Source: Gnetum montanum (lineage: Eukaryota; Streptophyta; Gnetopsida; Gnetales; Gnetaceae). From it: a stretch of DNA of 21,629 nucleotides. The translations under genes were made by a program, and so were the position numbers. The stretch spans positions 759,790 through 781,418 of the forward strand of contig MNCI01016353.1 in the NCBI GenBank assembly GCA_015680685.1, written 5' to 3'. The stretch's first letter is position 1; every line of letters starts with the position of its first letter. A model generated the notes under the pieces. That model saw nothing but the letters and a program-made list of their open reading frames with translations, had not been told where the DNA came from and ran no database searches. This document shows positions 1 to 9,338 of this stretch, piece by piece.

Positions 1-165
1 TAGTGCCACCTCTTATTTATAGATATGGCAGTGGACCGCGATANTCGGGAAATGAAGGGAGTGACACCTCTTATTTATAGATATGGCGGCGGACCGCGAT
101 ATCGGGTACGCGATATTGCAGGGAAAGACGCGATATCGCGGCACAGTGCATGTCGCGTCTCATCA
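1..165 (-). repeat. Partial LTR (U3 end) of the same Ty3/gypsy family as the element at 9339-14975
   Basis: The segment ends with TCATCA at 160-165, the same terminal hexamer that closes the LTRs at 10173-10178 and 14970-14975. It shares their layout: a TATA-like block (TATAAATA on the minus strand) followed by repeated GATATC-type motifs up to the terminus. On the minus strand this is the start of U3. The rest lies left of the window. It is much richer in CG than the LTRs at 9339 and 14161, which suggests a younger or less decayed copy. The bases after the terminus (gaaac, 166-170) show neither a primer binding site nor a purine tract, so the element is a solo LTR or extends leftwards. Confidence 0.8.
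3..118 (-). promoter_or_regulatory. Tandem duplication of the LTR TATA region (58-bp period)
   Basis: Two copies of one block start at 3 and 61. Each carries TATTTATA (14-21 and 72-79), which reads TATAAATA on the minus strand, followed by ggaccgcgata. In the sister LTR at 14161-14975 the block is single (14857-14864). The repeat would place two core promoters in tandem in this LTR. The ambiguous base at 44 lies in the first copy and may be an extra base. Promoter function is inferred from position and motif only. Confidence 0.5.
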
Positions 166-1258
166 GAAACTATAATTGGCTATTGTAATAGAAATTCAAG
201 TAACCTTGTCCAACAGTATGAGTCATTAAAAATTCCTATTTTGTCAAGTCACTTAGTCTATATAGTCCTTATAGTTTGTTACTTGAAACAAATAAAATTT
301 CACAAAAATGCTTAAGCACAAATTTACCAAAATCTACTCTTAATTTCCCCTAAAGAGAAAGGTCCACAAGAAAACTAGAAATAGAGCAAGATTCAATGGA
401 TTTATAAAAGGAAAAGAAAAGAAAGGATGATTTTTATGAAATCTCAAAAATTTAAGTGAGATATAATGACATGAGAAAACATTTCACAATAACGCTATTC
501 CAATTCAATCTAAATATTATGAATTGTCCAAACTCTCTAAGCTCAACAAGAAATTTCATAAAAGACACTCTTATTTAACTTAGTACAAAATTTTATTTGG
601 TTGGTTAATAGTTTTCAAGAATTGCAAACAATAGAGCTTTCAGAAAAATTTGACAATTTCAAGATTGAAATATCAAGGCAATAAACTTTTAAAAAAATTG
701 AAGCTATTTTAGTCATCTCAAAGTATCAAAGATTTTCTAGATCCTCTCGACTCAAATAGGCAATTTCATTAAGACATTACTATTAAATTTCTCAAGATGT
801 TTTTCTAAGACAACATAAGCTCTTATACCGCAAACCTAATAGAAGTCTAGTATTGCAACAACAAAAAAAAAAAGAGCTATAAGAGCAATCTAGAAAATCC
901 CTAAATTAAAGCCAAGCACAATACCATCTAAACCATTAGCTAAGAAACTAAGACAAAATGGGAAGAAAAGAACTCATAGGATTAAAACAAAGTAGTTGAA
1001 TTGGTGCAATTAGCAAATAATGCCTTATAAGAAATCTTCAATAATTCTTCTTGATCTCCCCCTTCCCCCAAAATCCTCCCCTTGAAGCCCTTTTTTCAGC
1101 TTTTGGGAGGTTATAAGATCATGAAAAATCAAAGTGATTTACAACATTATGAAGGTTTAATTATAACTACCATATGAAGTTATAACTTCTATCCAAGAAG
1201 TTACTATAGAAATACAAGTTTTCCAAGTGTCCGGTAGTTACAACCACCTCCCTTTTTT
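166..1258. other. AT-rich stretch with no recognised gene
   Basis: I find no convincing coding frame, tRNA or tandem repeat here. The stretch is A-rich on the plus strand up to about 1000. A pyrimidine-rich block with several C runs follows at about 1048-1095. A run of eight T at 1253-1260 directly follows the stop of the minus-strand pseudogene next door. Confidence 0.5.
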
Positions 1259-1722
1259 TTAATATTTTGATGCCATAGTATTTGTGTCTGTTACAATGTG
1301 AAACCATAAAATTACTTGTTCTACATTAAGTTTTCCATGGTTTTTCCTTAAATAATGGATGCCACTGCAGATAACACATGGCGAACCAATGCCAAAAGCA
1401 TTTTCAACAAAAGCACGCATTCTGATCCGCCTGGCGTCATGCTCTATTTCTGATACCAGATTTCCAGGAATAACGAATAGAATATTCAATCCTCAACAAT
1501 GAGCGGCTATGTCAGTTTGCCCCGAAATGCTCTCACATTGTTTTCTATTTCATGCATCCAAGAAAATCCTGAATCTCGAATTATCTCAAAGATTACTATT
1601 GCTACCTCGGATGCAAAATAGCCAGAACACCCAGTTGTACCTACAGAAGAATCCGTGGAGGTAGCATAATCCAGCTGCATTTGGTTCAGTAGGATTAATC
1701 GCTGAGGAGGATTTTGGGAAAA
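1259..1722 (-). pseudogene. Decayed coding stretch, product not recognised
   Basis: Two minus-strand frames join into one protein-like stretch. The first is open from 1722 to a TAG at 1507-1509 (about 71 codons) and has ordinary amino-acid content, including a GCSGYFASEVAIVIFEII segment. The second is open from about 1492 to a TAA at 1259, with two Cys near its middle (SPCVICSG) and a basic stretch (DARRIRMRAF). A one-base shift near 1520 plus one TGA at 1493-1495 connects them. I do not recognise the family. It follows the SWIM pseudogene on the same strand, but it does not resemble what I know of that family's C-terminus. It may be an exon of an unrelated gene or a captured fragment. The coding call rests on composition and openness only. 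Confidence 0.45.
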
Positions 1723-2136
1723 TCATCTACCAAGTTTGCTTCATTTTTTTCATTTTTTAAGGTCCATGAGCAGTACACCCTGATTGAAATTTATTTCCCA
1801 ATATGCTAAAAACCTGTATGAAACCTTGCATTGTTGAAAACACAGGTGACAAGCCCTGTGCATGGTTTTGTTCATAATAATCCCCAACCATTTTTAAGGC
1901 ATAGGATTTTTAACAAAATACGAGATCTCATGATCGAGTTTCAGGAAGAATCCCTACAGTAAATTCCTGGTTTTTGGATTCAGGATTCTGCCTCAGTTAT
2001 ACTTATGTGACTGCGGAAGATGTTACAAAATGAAACTTGTTGATCTTCGCTTGAGGTTGGACATGGAATGTTGATGTTGTGAACTATTGACTCATGAAAG
2101 TTTACTCTTCTATTAAACCAAATCGACTAAGGTTTT
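1723..2136. other. Gap between two minus-strand pseudogenes, no call
   Basis: Short open stretches exist on the minus strand around 1940-2090 (for example a FTTSTFHVQPQAK-like run), but they are broken by stops in every frame and match nothing I recognise. It could be the decayed C-terminal coding region or 3' part of the SWIM pseudogene, or an intron. Confidence 0.35.
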
Positions 2137-2866
2137 TTACTCAGACCACAAAACTATAGCTTGATCCAGAACCATTGAACTCTTTGGCGGATGAGACAAT
2201 GAATTTTGTAGATTTTTATGATATGTCCGCAGAGCCATGGATGGTTTAACTTCCTTCTAGTGATGCCAAACCATGCCAGGCTTCATTACCTGTTTGCACA
2301 TCATACCAAATTTAAACCATGCACAGTTGCAGAAAGAAAACTCAGATCCAGGATTCCACCCAGTGTGCAATTGCGAACTATCACTTTGGCCAACCACCTT
2401 TACCATATTTAAATTTTAATTATTCAAAAGAAAATCACTGTTAGGAATGTACAGGGCCTTGCTCCATGAGGTAGAAGCCATTTCTTTATCTCTAATATAT
2501 TCACAGAAGTCACTCGCATTTGAAAATAGGTCAAACCAATAGTATAAATGCACAATAGTTGAGAGTTTGTGCGCCAACCAATCCAGTTGAAGTTGAAGTG
2601 GTAAGCTTTTATGACTATAGATGTTTTTAGGCTTACTATAAGGAATGTCTCCATTGCCTTGAATCAAAATTATAGGTTTGGCAACCAATGCTCTCTAAAG
2701 TAATTCAAGAAGTCTTCATGATCTACAAAATCTTCTAAGAACCCATAAAAGCCATTCATCACATTCAAATTTTTGCAAGCATTATCCATAAGGTCACCTA
2801 GTTCAACATTTCTTTTTGAATGTCCATATTGGCACACTTCTTTATTACATTGGTGGGTGATAAATA
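2137..2866 (-). pseudogene. SWIM zinc-finger (MULE transposase-related) protein fragment, decayed
   Basis: In minus-strand order the frames carry, with shifts between them: KKCANMDIQKEML (about 2855-2815); FLEDFVDHEDFLNYF and HWLPNL (about 2755-2690); an IKAYHFNF segment; DWLAHKLST and ASTSWSKAL (2590-2460); then GSEFSFCNCAWF and GMMCK (2350-2290), followed by PSMALRTYH. This is the order seen in plant nuclear SWIM zinc-finger proteins of the MULE-related type: end of the transposase-like domain, then the SWIM finger CxCx8CxH. The finger is present as C-N-C (2323-2331), eight residues, then C-K. The expected His is Gln (2290-2292), so metal binding would be lost. At least two frameshifts and several stops make it non-functional. 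No intron is visible, so it may be one exon or a retrocopy. Confidence 0.8.
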
Positions 2867-2900
2867 AAATCCCCTTTCAATCATAAAGCCTGCTCCATTA

Positions 2901-3466
2901 AATGGTCTAAATGTGACAACAGTTAGACATCCATTCTATATAATTGGTAGCTCTAATAAAACTAGGTTGGTATAATTTTGTGATTTCATTGCAAATTGCC
3001 AAGGCTAAATCTAGCCTAATCTTACGAATTTTTTGCTTAATTGGTCTAATACTAGAATTGAGTATGACGTTATGTTGCACTAAGCATGGGTCAAAACTTG
3101 ACATATCTTCATATGACTAGGCAAAGGCCTTAATGTTGTCTTGGAGGATCTTGGTGATGTCTTGATCCTATTGAGGTTCTAGTGAGGAACTTAATTTTAG
3201 TGTTTTCTCCTCACCATTGTGTGTCGTGATAGGAACCTCAATTAGAGAGTCATCGGTGATATTGCTAGCCTCAAGGTCAAGGGTTTTAACTCAGTTTTTA
3301 GGGCACTCTATAAGTTTCTCTATCAAGGTTGTGTGGTCGATTGGACTCTCAGGCTCAAGATGTAGGTAATTAAGGTTGATACATCATTCAACATCACTAT
3401 GAGGTCCACTTAGACTCAAAGGCCCATTGAATTGCTCCCAAGTGCCCATACTTCAATCTTGCATAT
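2901..3466 (-). pseudogene. Ty3/gypsy pol fragment: linker and start of reverse transcriptase
   Basis: One minus-strand frame runs from about 3466 to 2907. The downstream part reads FDPCLVQHNVIL, PIKQKIRKIR, EITKLYQPSFIRA and YIEWMSN, which is the conserved entry to plant Ty3/gypsy reverse transcriptase. Just upstream is KAFA-stop-SYEDM (about 3130-3100), where the family has a Trp; TGG to TAG explains it. Further upstream is the acidic linker that precedes RT in Tat/Athila-like elements. The catalytic YxDD region is absent; the match ends near 2900, and SWIM pseudogene sequence begins about 40 bp later on the same strand. About six in-frame stops and no frameshift were seen. The protease and linker of a similar element lie at 20542-21113 on the same strand. 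Confidence 0.8.
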
Positions 3467-3479
3467 CAATCATAAGTAC

Positions 3480-4500
3480 ATGAAGCAGAACCTATGTGAT
3501 AAAATGAGTAAATAATGCCAAAATAAAGTAAAATACTCCAGTAATAGCCAAAATACGTCAAGCTAAAGGCAAAATAAGATTTGAACAAGGCCACTTAAAG
3601 GTTACCAGAGGTGGATGAAGACAAATAAGGTGAACCAAAGGCAAATTAAGGTCAAATGAAGGCCAAATGATGATAGAATGGAGTCAGATGAAGACTAAGT
3701 GATGATCAAACTCCATTTGATGATGTTAATTAAGGAAAAAACATGGTCAATAAAGGTGATATAAGAATGGACAAGATGCATTGAAGGCTAAAGAGCATAC
3801 AAGAAGGCTAAACTAGGATAAATTGTGGTGAATTGAAGCCAAATGATGGTCAAGCACCATTAAATAAGGTTGAACAATGCTAAAACATGGTCAACAAAGG
3901 TCATAGGGGATAGGATAAGGTAGATGGGTTAAACCAAAAGGCTAACAGTCATGGCACAAAGCCACATGGTAGCCAAATGATACTAAATGGGGTCAAATGG
4001 AGCCCAAATGATGATTGAATGGGGTTAAATGACAACTTAAAAATGGTCAAGCATCCTCAAAAGATGTCAAACAAGACTAAAACATAGCCAACCAAGATCA
4101 TAAAGGTCAAAACAAAGTGGGTAGGGTAGACCCAAGGCCCACTAACATCGAATATAGCTAAATGATAGCCAAATAATGACAATTGATATTAAATGAGACT
4201 CAAATGATGGTCAAATCCTATCAAGTGATGCTCTAAAGGGTAAAGCAAGGGCACATTGATATCCAATGGAGTAAATTATTGTCAAACCCAGTTCTCTAAG
4301 GCCAGAAGATGCCAAATGATAGAGACATTTGATGGAATAAAGCCAAATGATATTAAGATGATGAAAATGAAGCCAAATGACATCAAATGATAGGGCAACG
4401 AAGGTCAATAATGCATATAACATCAAACTAAGTTAAAATATAGTGAAACAAGGCCAAATGGATCAAGGTAAGAAACATATGATAGAACATGATCAATATT
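3480..4500. repeat. Degenerate tandem repeat built on CCAAATGATG-like motifs
   Basis: The motif gccaaatgat recurs near 3658, 3836, 3970, 4156, 4311, 4350 and 4375. A second phrase, acatggtcaacaaagg and variants, recurs near 3741, 3884 and 4082. Spacing is irregular, about 135-200 bp. The best pair is 3884/4082 together with 3914/4119 (gggtag...acc...aaggc), which indicates a unit near 195 bp. All frames are closed. It is a divergent satellite-like tract of unknown origin. Confidence 0.55.
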
Positions 4501-4600
4501 GGTCAATTAGGGTTAGATTTTTCTAGTTTTAGGCTTTAGTTGTGGAGCTTTTAGTGTGTTTTTTTGTGTGTCAAAACGTTAAGTAAAATGAACTTAAAGG

Positions 4601-4617
4601 TTTTTTTTTTTTTTTTT
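4601..4617. repeat. Poly(T) run of 17
   Basis: Seventeen consecutive T lie between the CCAAATGAT repeat tract and the LTR-like unit. On the minus strand it would be a poly(A) tail-like run, but no LINE or SINE body was recognised beside it. Confidence 0.6.
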
Positions 4618-4919
4618 GCATAGTTGTGTTATTATTATGTTTGTAGGACTACGTATAATGAGCTAAAGAGGAGAATGAATGAAATGTTTAGAACTAAAAG
4701 GAGGAAGTCATCTACATGGTCTTCAAATGATCATGCAAGAATTCCAAAGAATGTGGACAAGGACATGGTATTGTACAAGAAAAGTTAACATCATTAAAGC
4801 ATGTGGAAGATCAAGGCTATGGACAAGGAATGACGAATTCAAAGCATGAAGAAAGTGAACAAAGACATATTCAAGAAATAAAAGACGGCTTGGCAAAATT
4901 GAAGGCTTCACACACAAAG

Positions 4920-5145
4920 ATGTCTCTGAGATACAACAGATGTCTTTCTTTAGGCAAAGACATCTTCATCAGAGAAAGATGTCTTTATAGAATGTAGACC
5001 AAGATCAGAAAGACGTCTTCCATTAGACAAATACATCTTTCAAGAATGGAGATTTCAAAAAAATGTCTTTCACTAAACAAAGACATCTTCCTAAAATTGA
5101 AGGCAAATTCAAAGAGATGTCTCAAGCACGAAGAAGGCATCTCCC
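4920..5145. repeat. Cluster of inverted-repeat hairpins built on AAGATGTCTT / AAGACATCTT
   Basis: The clearest stem is AGATGTCTTT (4938-4947) with AAAGACATCT (4956-4965) around an 8-base loop. Another is ATGTCTTT with AAAGACAT around 5064-5090. Single or mutated copies occur near 4977, 5010, 5030, 5113 and 5132. The motif thus appears about eight times in 225 bp in both orientations. It sits upstream of the TATA-like motif at 5211. Confidence 0.65.
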
Positions 5146-5210
5146 ATGATCATTAATGACTATTGGCTAGCCATTGCACAATTTTCAAGATGGATTTAGA
5201 AACATAGCAT

Positions 5211-5220
5211 CTATAAGAAG
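5211..5220 (+). promoter_or_regulatory. Possible TATA box of the LTR-like unit
   Basis: CTATAAGAAG is placed as a plant LTR TATA box would be, about 180 bp before a T/GTAAT-rich stretch. The call rests on motif and position only. Confidence 0.3.
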
Positions 5221-5442
5221 ACTTAATGTGCATTGGAAATGTGAAAGCTTGTTGTGTAATCATTGTACAATCATTTGAAATCATTGAATTCTTTGTTTCT
5301 CCTCATTGTATTATCATTTTGGCATTGTAAGGCATTGTAAAATGTGATGTAACTAAACATACAAGGATCAATGAACTGAGTTGCAATTATTCTTTGTAAT
5401 TGTAGTTCTCTTGTTATCTTGCGGGGTTGATGTGCTTGAGCT

Positions 5443-5645
5443 TGTTGGGATCTTGTGGGATTGAGTTGTTGGTGCTATAGTACAACATGATGGTGTGGAG
5501 CTCAAGATTATAGAGGTTGTGAAAGCCTTAAAACCACATTTACAAGCCTGATGAGACCTTGTGGGGTTAAGTGATTAGTGTTATGGTACAACACTCTAGA
5601 GTGGGGCTTAAAGACTATACAAGTTGTGGACCTTTCAATCACATT
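5443..5645 (+). repeat. Two diverged copies of a roughly 105-bp unit
   Basis: Copy one starts near 5449 (atcttgtgggattgag) and copy two near 5554 (accttgtggggttaag). Both continue through gtgctatagtacaaca / gtgttatggtacaaca, then a gtggagctcaagattata / gtggggcttaaagactata phrase, and end in ttgtg...cctt and a cca/tca-rich tail. It is a tandem duplication in the U5-like part of the putative LTR. Confidence 0.6.
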
Positions 5646-5919
5646 TTAAAAGCAACAAAGTTCAGAGTTATGCTAGCGATCTACCCTCAGAGTGTGGACT
5701 ACTCAAGTTGGGAATCCATGTTAAATTTAGCGTGTGTACTTTTGTGTTACAAAGTTATAATTTAGGGAACTTATTTACCCCCCCTTCCTTCTAAGTTCAG
5801 TAATCCACATTAGCAGGACATGATGTAGGTCTATAGGGTTGACAAGTGAGTTTGGGCACTTGGTAAGGTTGTTTGGAGGCTGTTTGAAGTCAAAATTAAG
5901 ATCTTGTGTTGTGACTATG

Positions 5920-8060
5920 TTGGGCCTAGCTAGGATTACACTGGCTAGCATACTTGGGATAGGCCCAAGCATAGCTCATAATAGTATATGATTTTCTAGG
6001 TCTATCATGACCATTTTTGAATTCTTGATGGTCTGTATGGCTAGCGTAGTGGACTAAGATTGAAGATTGATGAATTTTGCCATTGTTTTGACTCTTGGGA
6101 AGTTGTAAATGATGCAAATATTGGTGACTACACTAGGACTACATTGACTAGTGTAGTTCTAGCGTAGATGCATAGGAAAAGTGGGTTTTCAGGCTTTCAA
6201 AGTTGCTATTGATGTTCCATTAGCTTTCTAGGGTAGCATAGGATCTGAGAAAGACTAAATAGGCCATCTGGAAGTTAAAACAAGCTACTAAAAGTTGAGT
6301 TTTGACACCAACACCTCATGAATACATTATCCAGTGTAGTTGAGGGTGTCTCTAGCATAGTTGAGCTAGAATCTAGGTTTTTTATGGTTGAAAAATGCCA
6401 AACTGCATCTAGCTTTAGGATTTCAGGGTTCTAGGCTTTCAGAATCAAGTCTTTGACCATTCTGATCATTTTTGTGCTAGTTAAACCACCTTGGGGTAGG
6501 GACTATGCTAGCTAGCATAGTCCTAGGCTTGCCTTAGTGTAGATGCATGGAATCTAGCATTTCCATGGTCAAAATAAGGTCAAATTATGACTAGGAAATG
6601 TTGACTAATGTTCTAGGTATTTGAAGTTAAATTTTAGGCCATTTGAAATTACAAGATACTAATTACATTAAGTTCAAATCATGACGATGTTGGAACTACA
6701 CTGGCCAGTGTAGTCATGGCTATTCTAGTGTAGTAAGATGTGATTCTTGGCTTAGTCGACTAGGTTCTATAGTTAGTCGACTAGGTTCTTAAGTACTTGG
6801 GTTAATGGCTTTACTAGGTAGGGTTTTCACTTAGGATGGTCAATTTTGGGGGTTGTCTAAGTACTTAAATGATGATTTCCCATTTGGACTATGTTGGCCA
6901 ATATAGTTGAGCCTTGCCTTAGCATAGATGAGGTAAATATGACATTTCTAGGATCAAAATGAGGTGGAATTGTAGCTAGGTAAGTCCAAACAAGGTTTTG
7001 GGTTTCGAAGTTAGGTTTTGGGTTGTTTGAAGTGTCAAATCACTAGTCAAATCAACCTAGGACCATGGCTACATTGGGACTACGTTGGCTAGCGTAGTCT
7101 AGGCCTACTCTAGCATAGTCATAAGATGAATTTTAGGTTTTGGTGAAATTTCATTCTTAATAACTAGGTTTTTTTAGTGCTTGGGTTACTAGTGTTTGAA
7201 ACTAGGGTTTCAAGCTCAAGATGGTCAATTTTAATGGTCATTTTGATTCTTAACTAATCATACACCTTAGGACTGTATTGGCTAGCATAGTTCTAAAATA
7301 TTTGAGGGGTGTGAGCTAAGTTTTGTTGATTTTTGACTTGGTTTGTAGGGTTTATGGGCCTTTGAAGTCTTCAAAAGGATTTTGGAGTTAAGATGATGCT
7401 TTCAAAAGTCGATTTGACACATTGGTGACCTATTTTGGTGTTTTGGAAGTGGGACTATGTTGTGACTACACTGACTAGCATTTTCCCAAGCTTCCTTAGT
7501 ATAGTACTAAGGTGGGAATGGGATTTGACCTTCTTTTTTTTTACATTTTGCCAATGCAAGATCCTTGGAGGTTGCGAAGGAGTTTTAAGGTCAAGATATG
7601 TCAGTTTGGAGGTTATTTTTAATTTTTAATATTTCATCATTTCCCAACTATGCTAGGACTACATTGGCCAGCATAGTCTTGGCCAACCCCAGTATCGTTT
7701 AAATGTGGGAGTGGGAATCTTTCCATTTTTCCTTGGTTTTCTTAGGTTTCAAGCATACCAGAGGCTTTAGGATTTAAGGTGTGTAATCTTGGAGGCTATT
7801 TTTGGATTTTGGTGTTCATTTCTTGCTCAACTATATTAGGACTACATTGGCTAGTGTATTTGAGGTCTTCCCTAGTGTAGTCTATGTAAGGAAAATGATT
7901 TTTGATGCTTTTTGGCTAATTTTGTGGAATTTTGGAGTTGTCGGAGGTTTTAGTTAGGGGTTGGTGCATGGTTTGACAGTTTTGGAGTCAATTAGAAGTT
8001 TGGTTGATGGTAGAAAATAGTATTCCACTTGTGACTACACTGGCTAGCATAGTTAGGCTA
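5920..8060. repeat. Degenerate ~190-bp tandem array with a palindromic core in each unit
   Basis: The core is a variant of ACTACACTGGCTAGCGTAGT, an approximate palindrome. Cores start near 5934, 6138, 6320, 6500, 6695, 6884, 7078, 7270, 7464, 7656, 7840 and 8032; mean spacing is about 191 bp, and most gaps are 184-195. Two cores are perfect palindromes: 6695-6714 (ACTACACTGGCCAGTGTAGT) and 6500-6523 (GGACTATGCTAG followed by its reverse complement). About 30-45 bp after most cores comes a second half-motif such as ccttagtgtagatg. Between cores the units are T/G-rich and poorly conserved. No frame is open across it. Scattered half-cores continue to about 8600. I do not recognise the family. 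Confidence 0.75.
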
Positions 8061-8694
8061 CTAGCCAACATAGTTACTATAAGTAGTAGGTTTTGTTTTG
8101 AGTTTTTGACTTTCTTGGTGTCTAGGTTTTGTCAATGCCAACACTTGGTTTTTCATTTTGAGCATAAGGTTTCATGGCATTTATGGATGGTTGAAAGATT
8201 GGTTTTGGTAGAATTTATGGTTTGGAATCCATTTCAAGATTTTTGGATGCTTAAACCCCAGTGTAGTCATCATGGAGAAGCTAAAAATCCAAGTGTTTTA
8301 TGATTTCCATTAGCTTATTAGAGAGGTACCTAGTGGACCTTGTCCTAAGTTTGAATTTTAATTGAATTGATTCCCCACTCATCCAACATAGTCCCATTTT
8401 CTAATTGCTATCATTGAGTTAAGTGAGACTTGGATGAGAGTTTGGGAAGCCAGGGCCTTGTTAGTAAGTGCATAAGTTTGGGGTTGGTTTCCAAATTCTA
8501 ATTTTTCACAAATCATAATTCTCTCATCAATTTTAACCTACAATTCCTAGCATCAAAGCTCTAATCATGTTCTTGCCTCTAGCACATCTATTCCTAATGT
8601 AGTCTAGCCTTTCTACCCCAAGGAGTAGGCGTAGTTACTATAGGAGGTTCCATAAGTATGAAGGTTTTGTCAATTTTGGTGCTACTTGTTTAAG
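8061..8694. other. Unassigned stretch after the palindromic array
   Basis: Only isolated half-cores of the array (near 8260, 8388 and 8596) are visible. There is no convincing coding frame. Confidence 0.4.
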
Positions 8695-8943
8695 ATGTCA
8701 AAGAGGAGGGTTGTAACCATGGAAAATCCAGCCTTGGAGGAGGCTAAAGCTACTGCTAAAGGCCTCTTCAACATGTCATATTTCGTAAGAAGTTTTGCTA
8801 GAAAATTGGGTGTCTTTTTGTTTGTGTAGGCATGGGTATTTGTTAAAATTGAATTTTATAAAATTTCTACGTTAGATCTAGCTTGTGTTCATGAGGTTTC
8901 AACATTACTTGGATTTTTGGGATTGGTCTACACTATGTTATAA
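8695..8943 (+). pseudogene. Broken coding stretch, possible first exon of the unknown gene at 16035-19691
   Basis: An ATG at 8695 opens a frame beginning MSKRRVVTMENPALEEAKAT, followed by GLFNMSYFVRSFARKLGVF and a TAG at 8827-8829. The same frame continues (AWVFVKIEFYKIST, then DLACVHEVSTLLGFLGL) to a TAA near 8941. Composition is protein-like, unlike the repeat DNA to its left. Two donor-like GT positions lie just after GVFLF. It shares strand and T-rich surroundings with the multi-exon pseudogene that begins 7 kb downstream. Removing the 5.6-kb LTR element leaves an intron of about 1.5 kb between them. The link is inference; it could be an independent fragment. Function is unknown. Confidence 0.4.
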
Positions 8944-9338
8944 ATTTTGTTTTAATGAATTCAATGTGTTTTCTATCCTTTTTCCTCCAAAAAGCAACAC
9001 TAATTTTTGTATTTTTGTATGAAAAAGGCTTAGAAATCTTAATTTTTATGGACATAGAGTTATTTCCTACTATTTTCTAGTTTAATTGGTTTTTGAACCC
9101 TTGAATTCTAACCTATGGTTGATTTTCTATGACTTTTTTGTAAGCCAATGTATAGTGGGATTTTAGTTTTTAGTCGTTTTTCATGTCACTTTGGTATCTA
9201 TTCATCCTAGAATGGTCAATAATTTTTGTGTTTTCAAGTTTTGGATTTTTATTTTATCATTTAATGGTTCAAATGGTTCTAGAATCACCGAATTCAGATT
9301 TGTGGTGGATTTTTTCATGAATTGGTGCAAAGTGAGGT
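8944..9338. other. T-rich, intron-like DNA left of the LTR element
   Basis: There is no coding frame. The piece 9101-9164 resembles 15070-15133 on the other side of the element (ttgaatt, atggtt, tttctatga and tttttt in the same order, roughly 70 percent by eye). The last five bases, 9334-9338 (gaggt), are the left target duplication of the element. Confidence 0.4.
9334..9338. other. Target-site duplication, left copy
   Basis: gaggt directly precedes the TGATGA terminus. Its partner aaggt follows the other LTR. One transition separates them, which is reasonable given the age of the LTRs. Confidence 0.75.

Larger units (their letters stand above)
4630..5809 (+). repeat. Probable plus-strand LTR or LTR-like unit (Ty1/copia-like end)
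   Basis: The segment has the order of an LTR: a TATA-like CTATAAGAAG at 5211-5220, then a T-rich, GTAAT-rich stretch (5250-5400) like an R region, then a U5-like part. It ends with a C7 run and a pyrimidine stretch finishing ...AATCCACA at 5809, a phrase typical of the 3' end of plant copia LTRs. No tRNA-Met primer site (TGGTATCAGAG) follows, so it would be solo or truncated. The left end is not fixed: a start at 4541 (TGTGGAGC, preceded by ttagt; ttagc follows 5809) is possible but weak. Alternatives are a gypsy LTR or an unclassified repeat. Confidence 0.4.

Noticed and set aside
129-165. CRISPR-like or phage-type repeats from the GATATC motifs
   Set aside because: The repeats are irregular palindromes within a plant LTR; there are no uniform repeats and spacers.
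2218-2412. Plus-strand 64-codon frame
   Set aside because: It is antisense to the SWIM finger region, where the minus strand carries the family motifs.
4541-5814. Exact LTR 4541-5809 with ttagt/ttagc duplication
   Set aside because: Only a 4/5 match in AT-rich DNA, and the start TGTGGAGC is not supported by a second copy, so the left border is left open.
8004-8303. Plus-strand 99-codon frame in the palindromic array
   Set aside because: It runs across repeat units with low-complexity, Phe-rich content and no conservation of frame between units.
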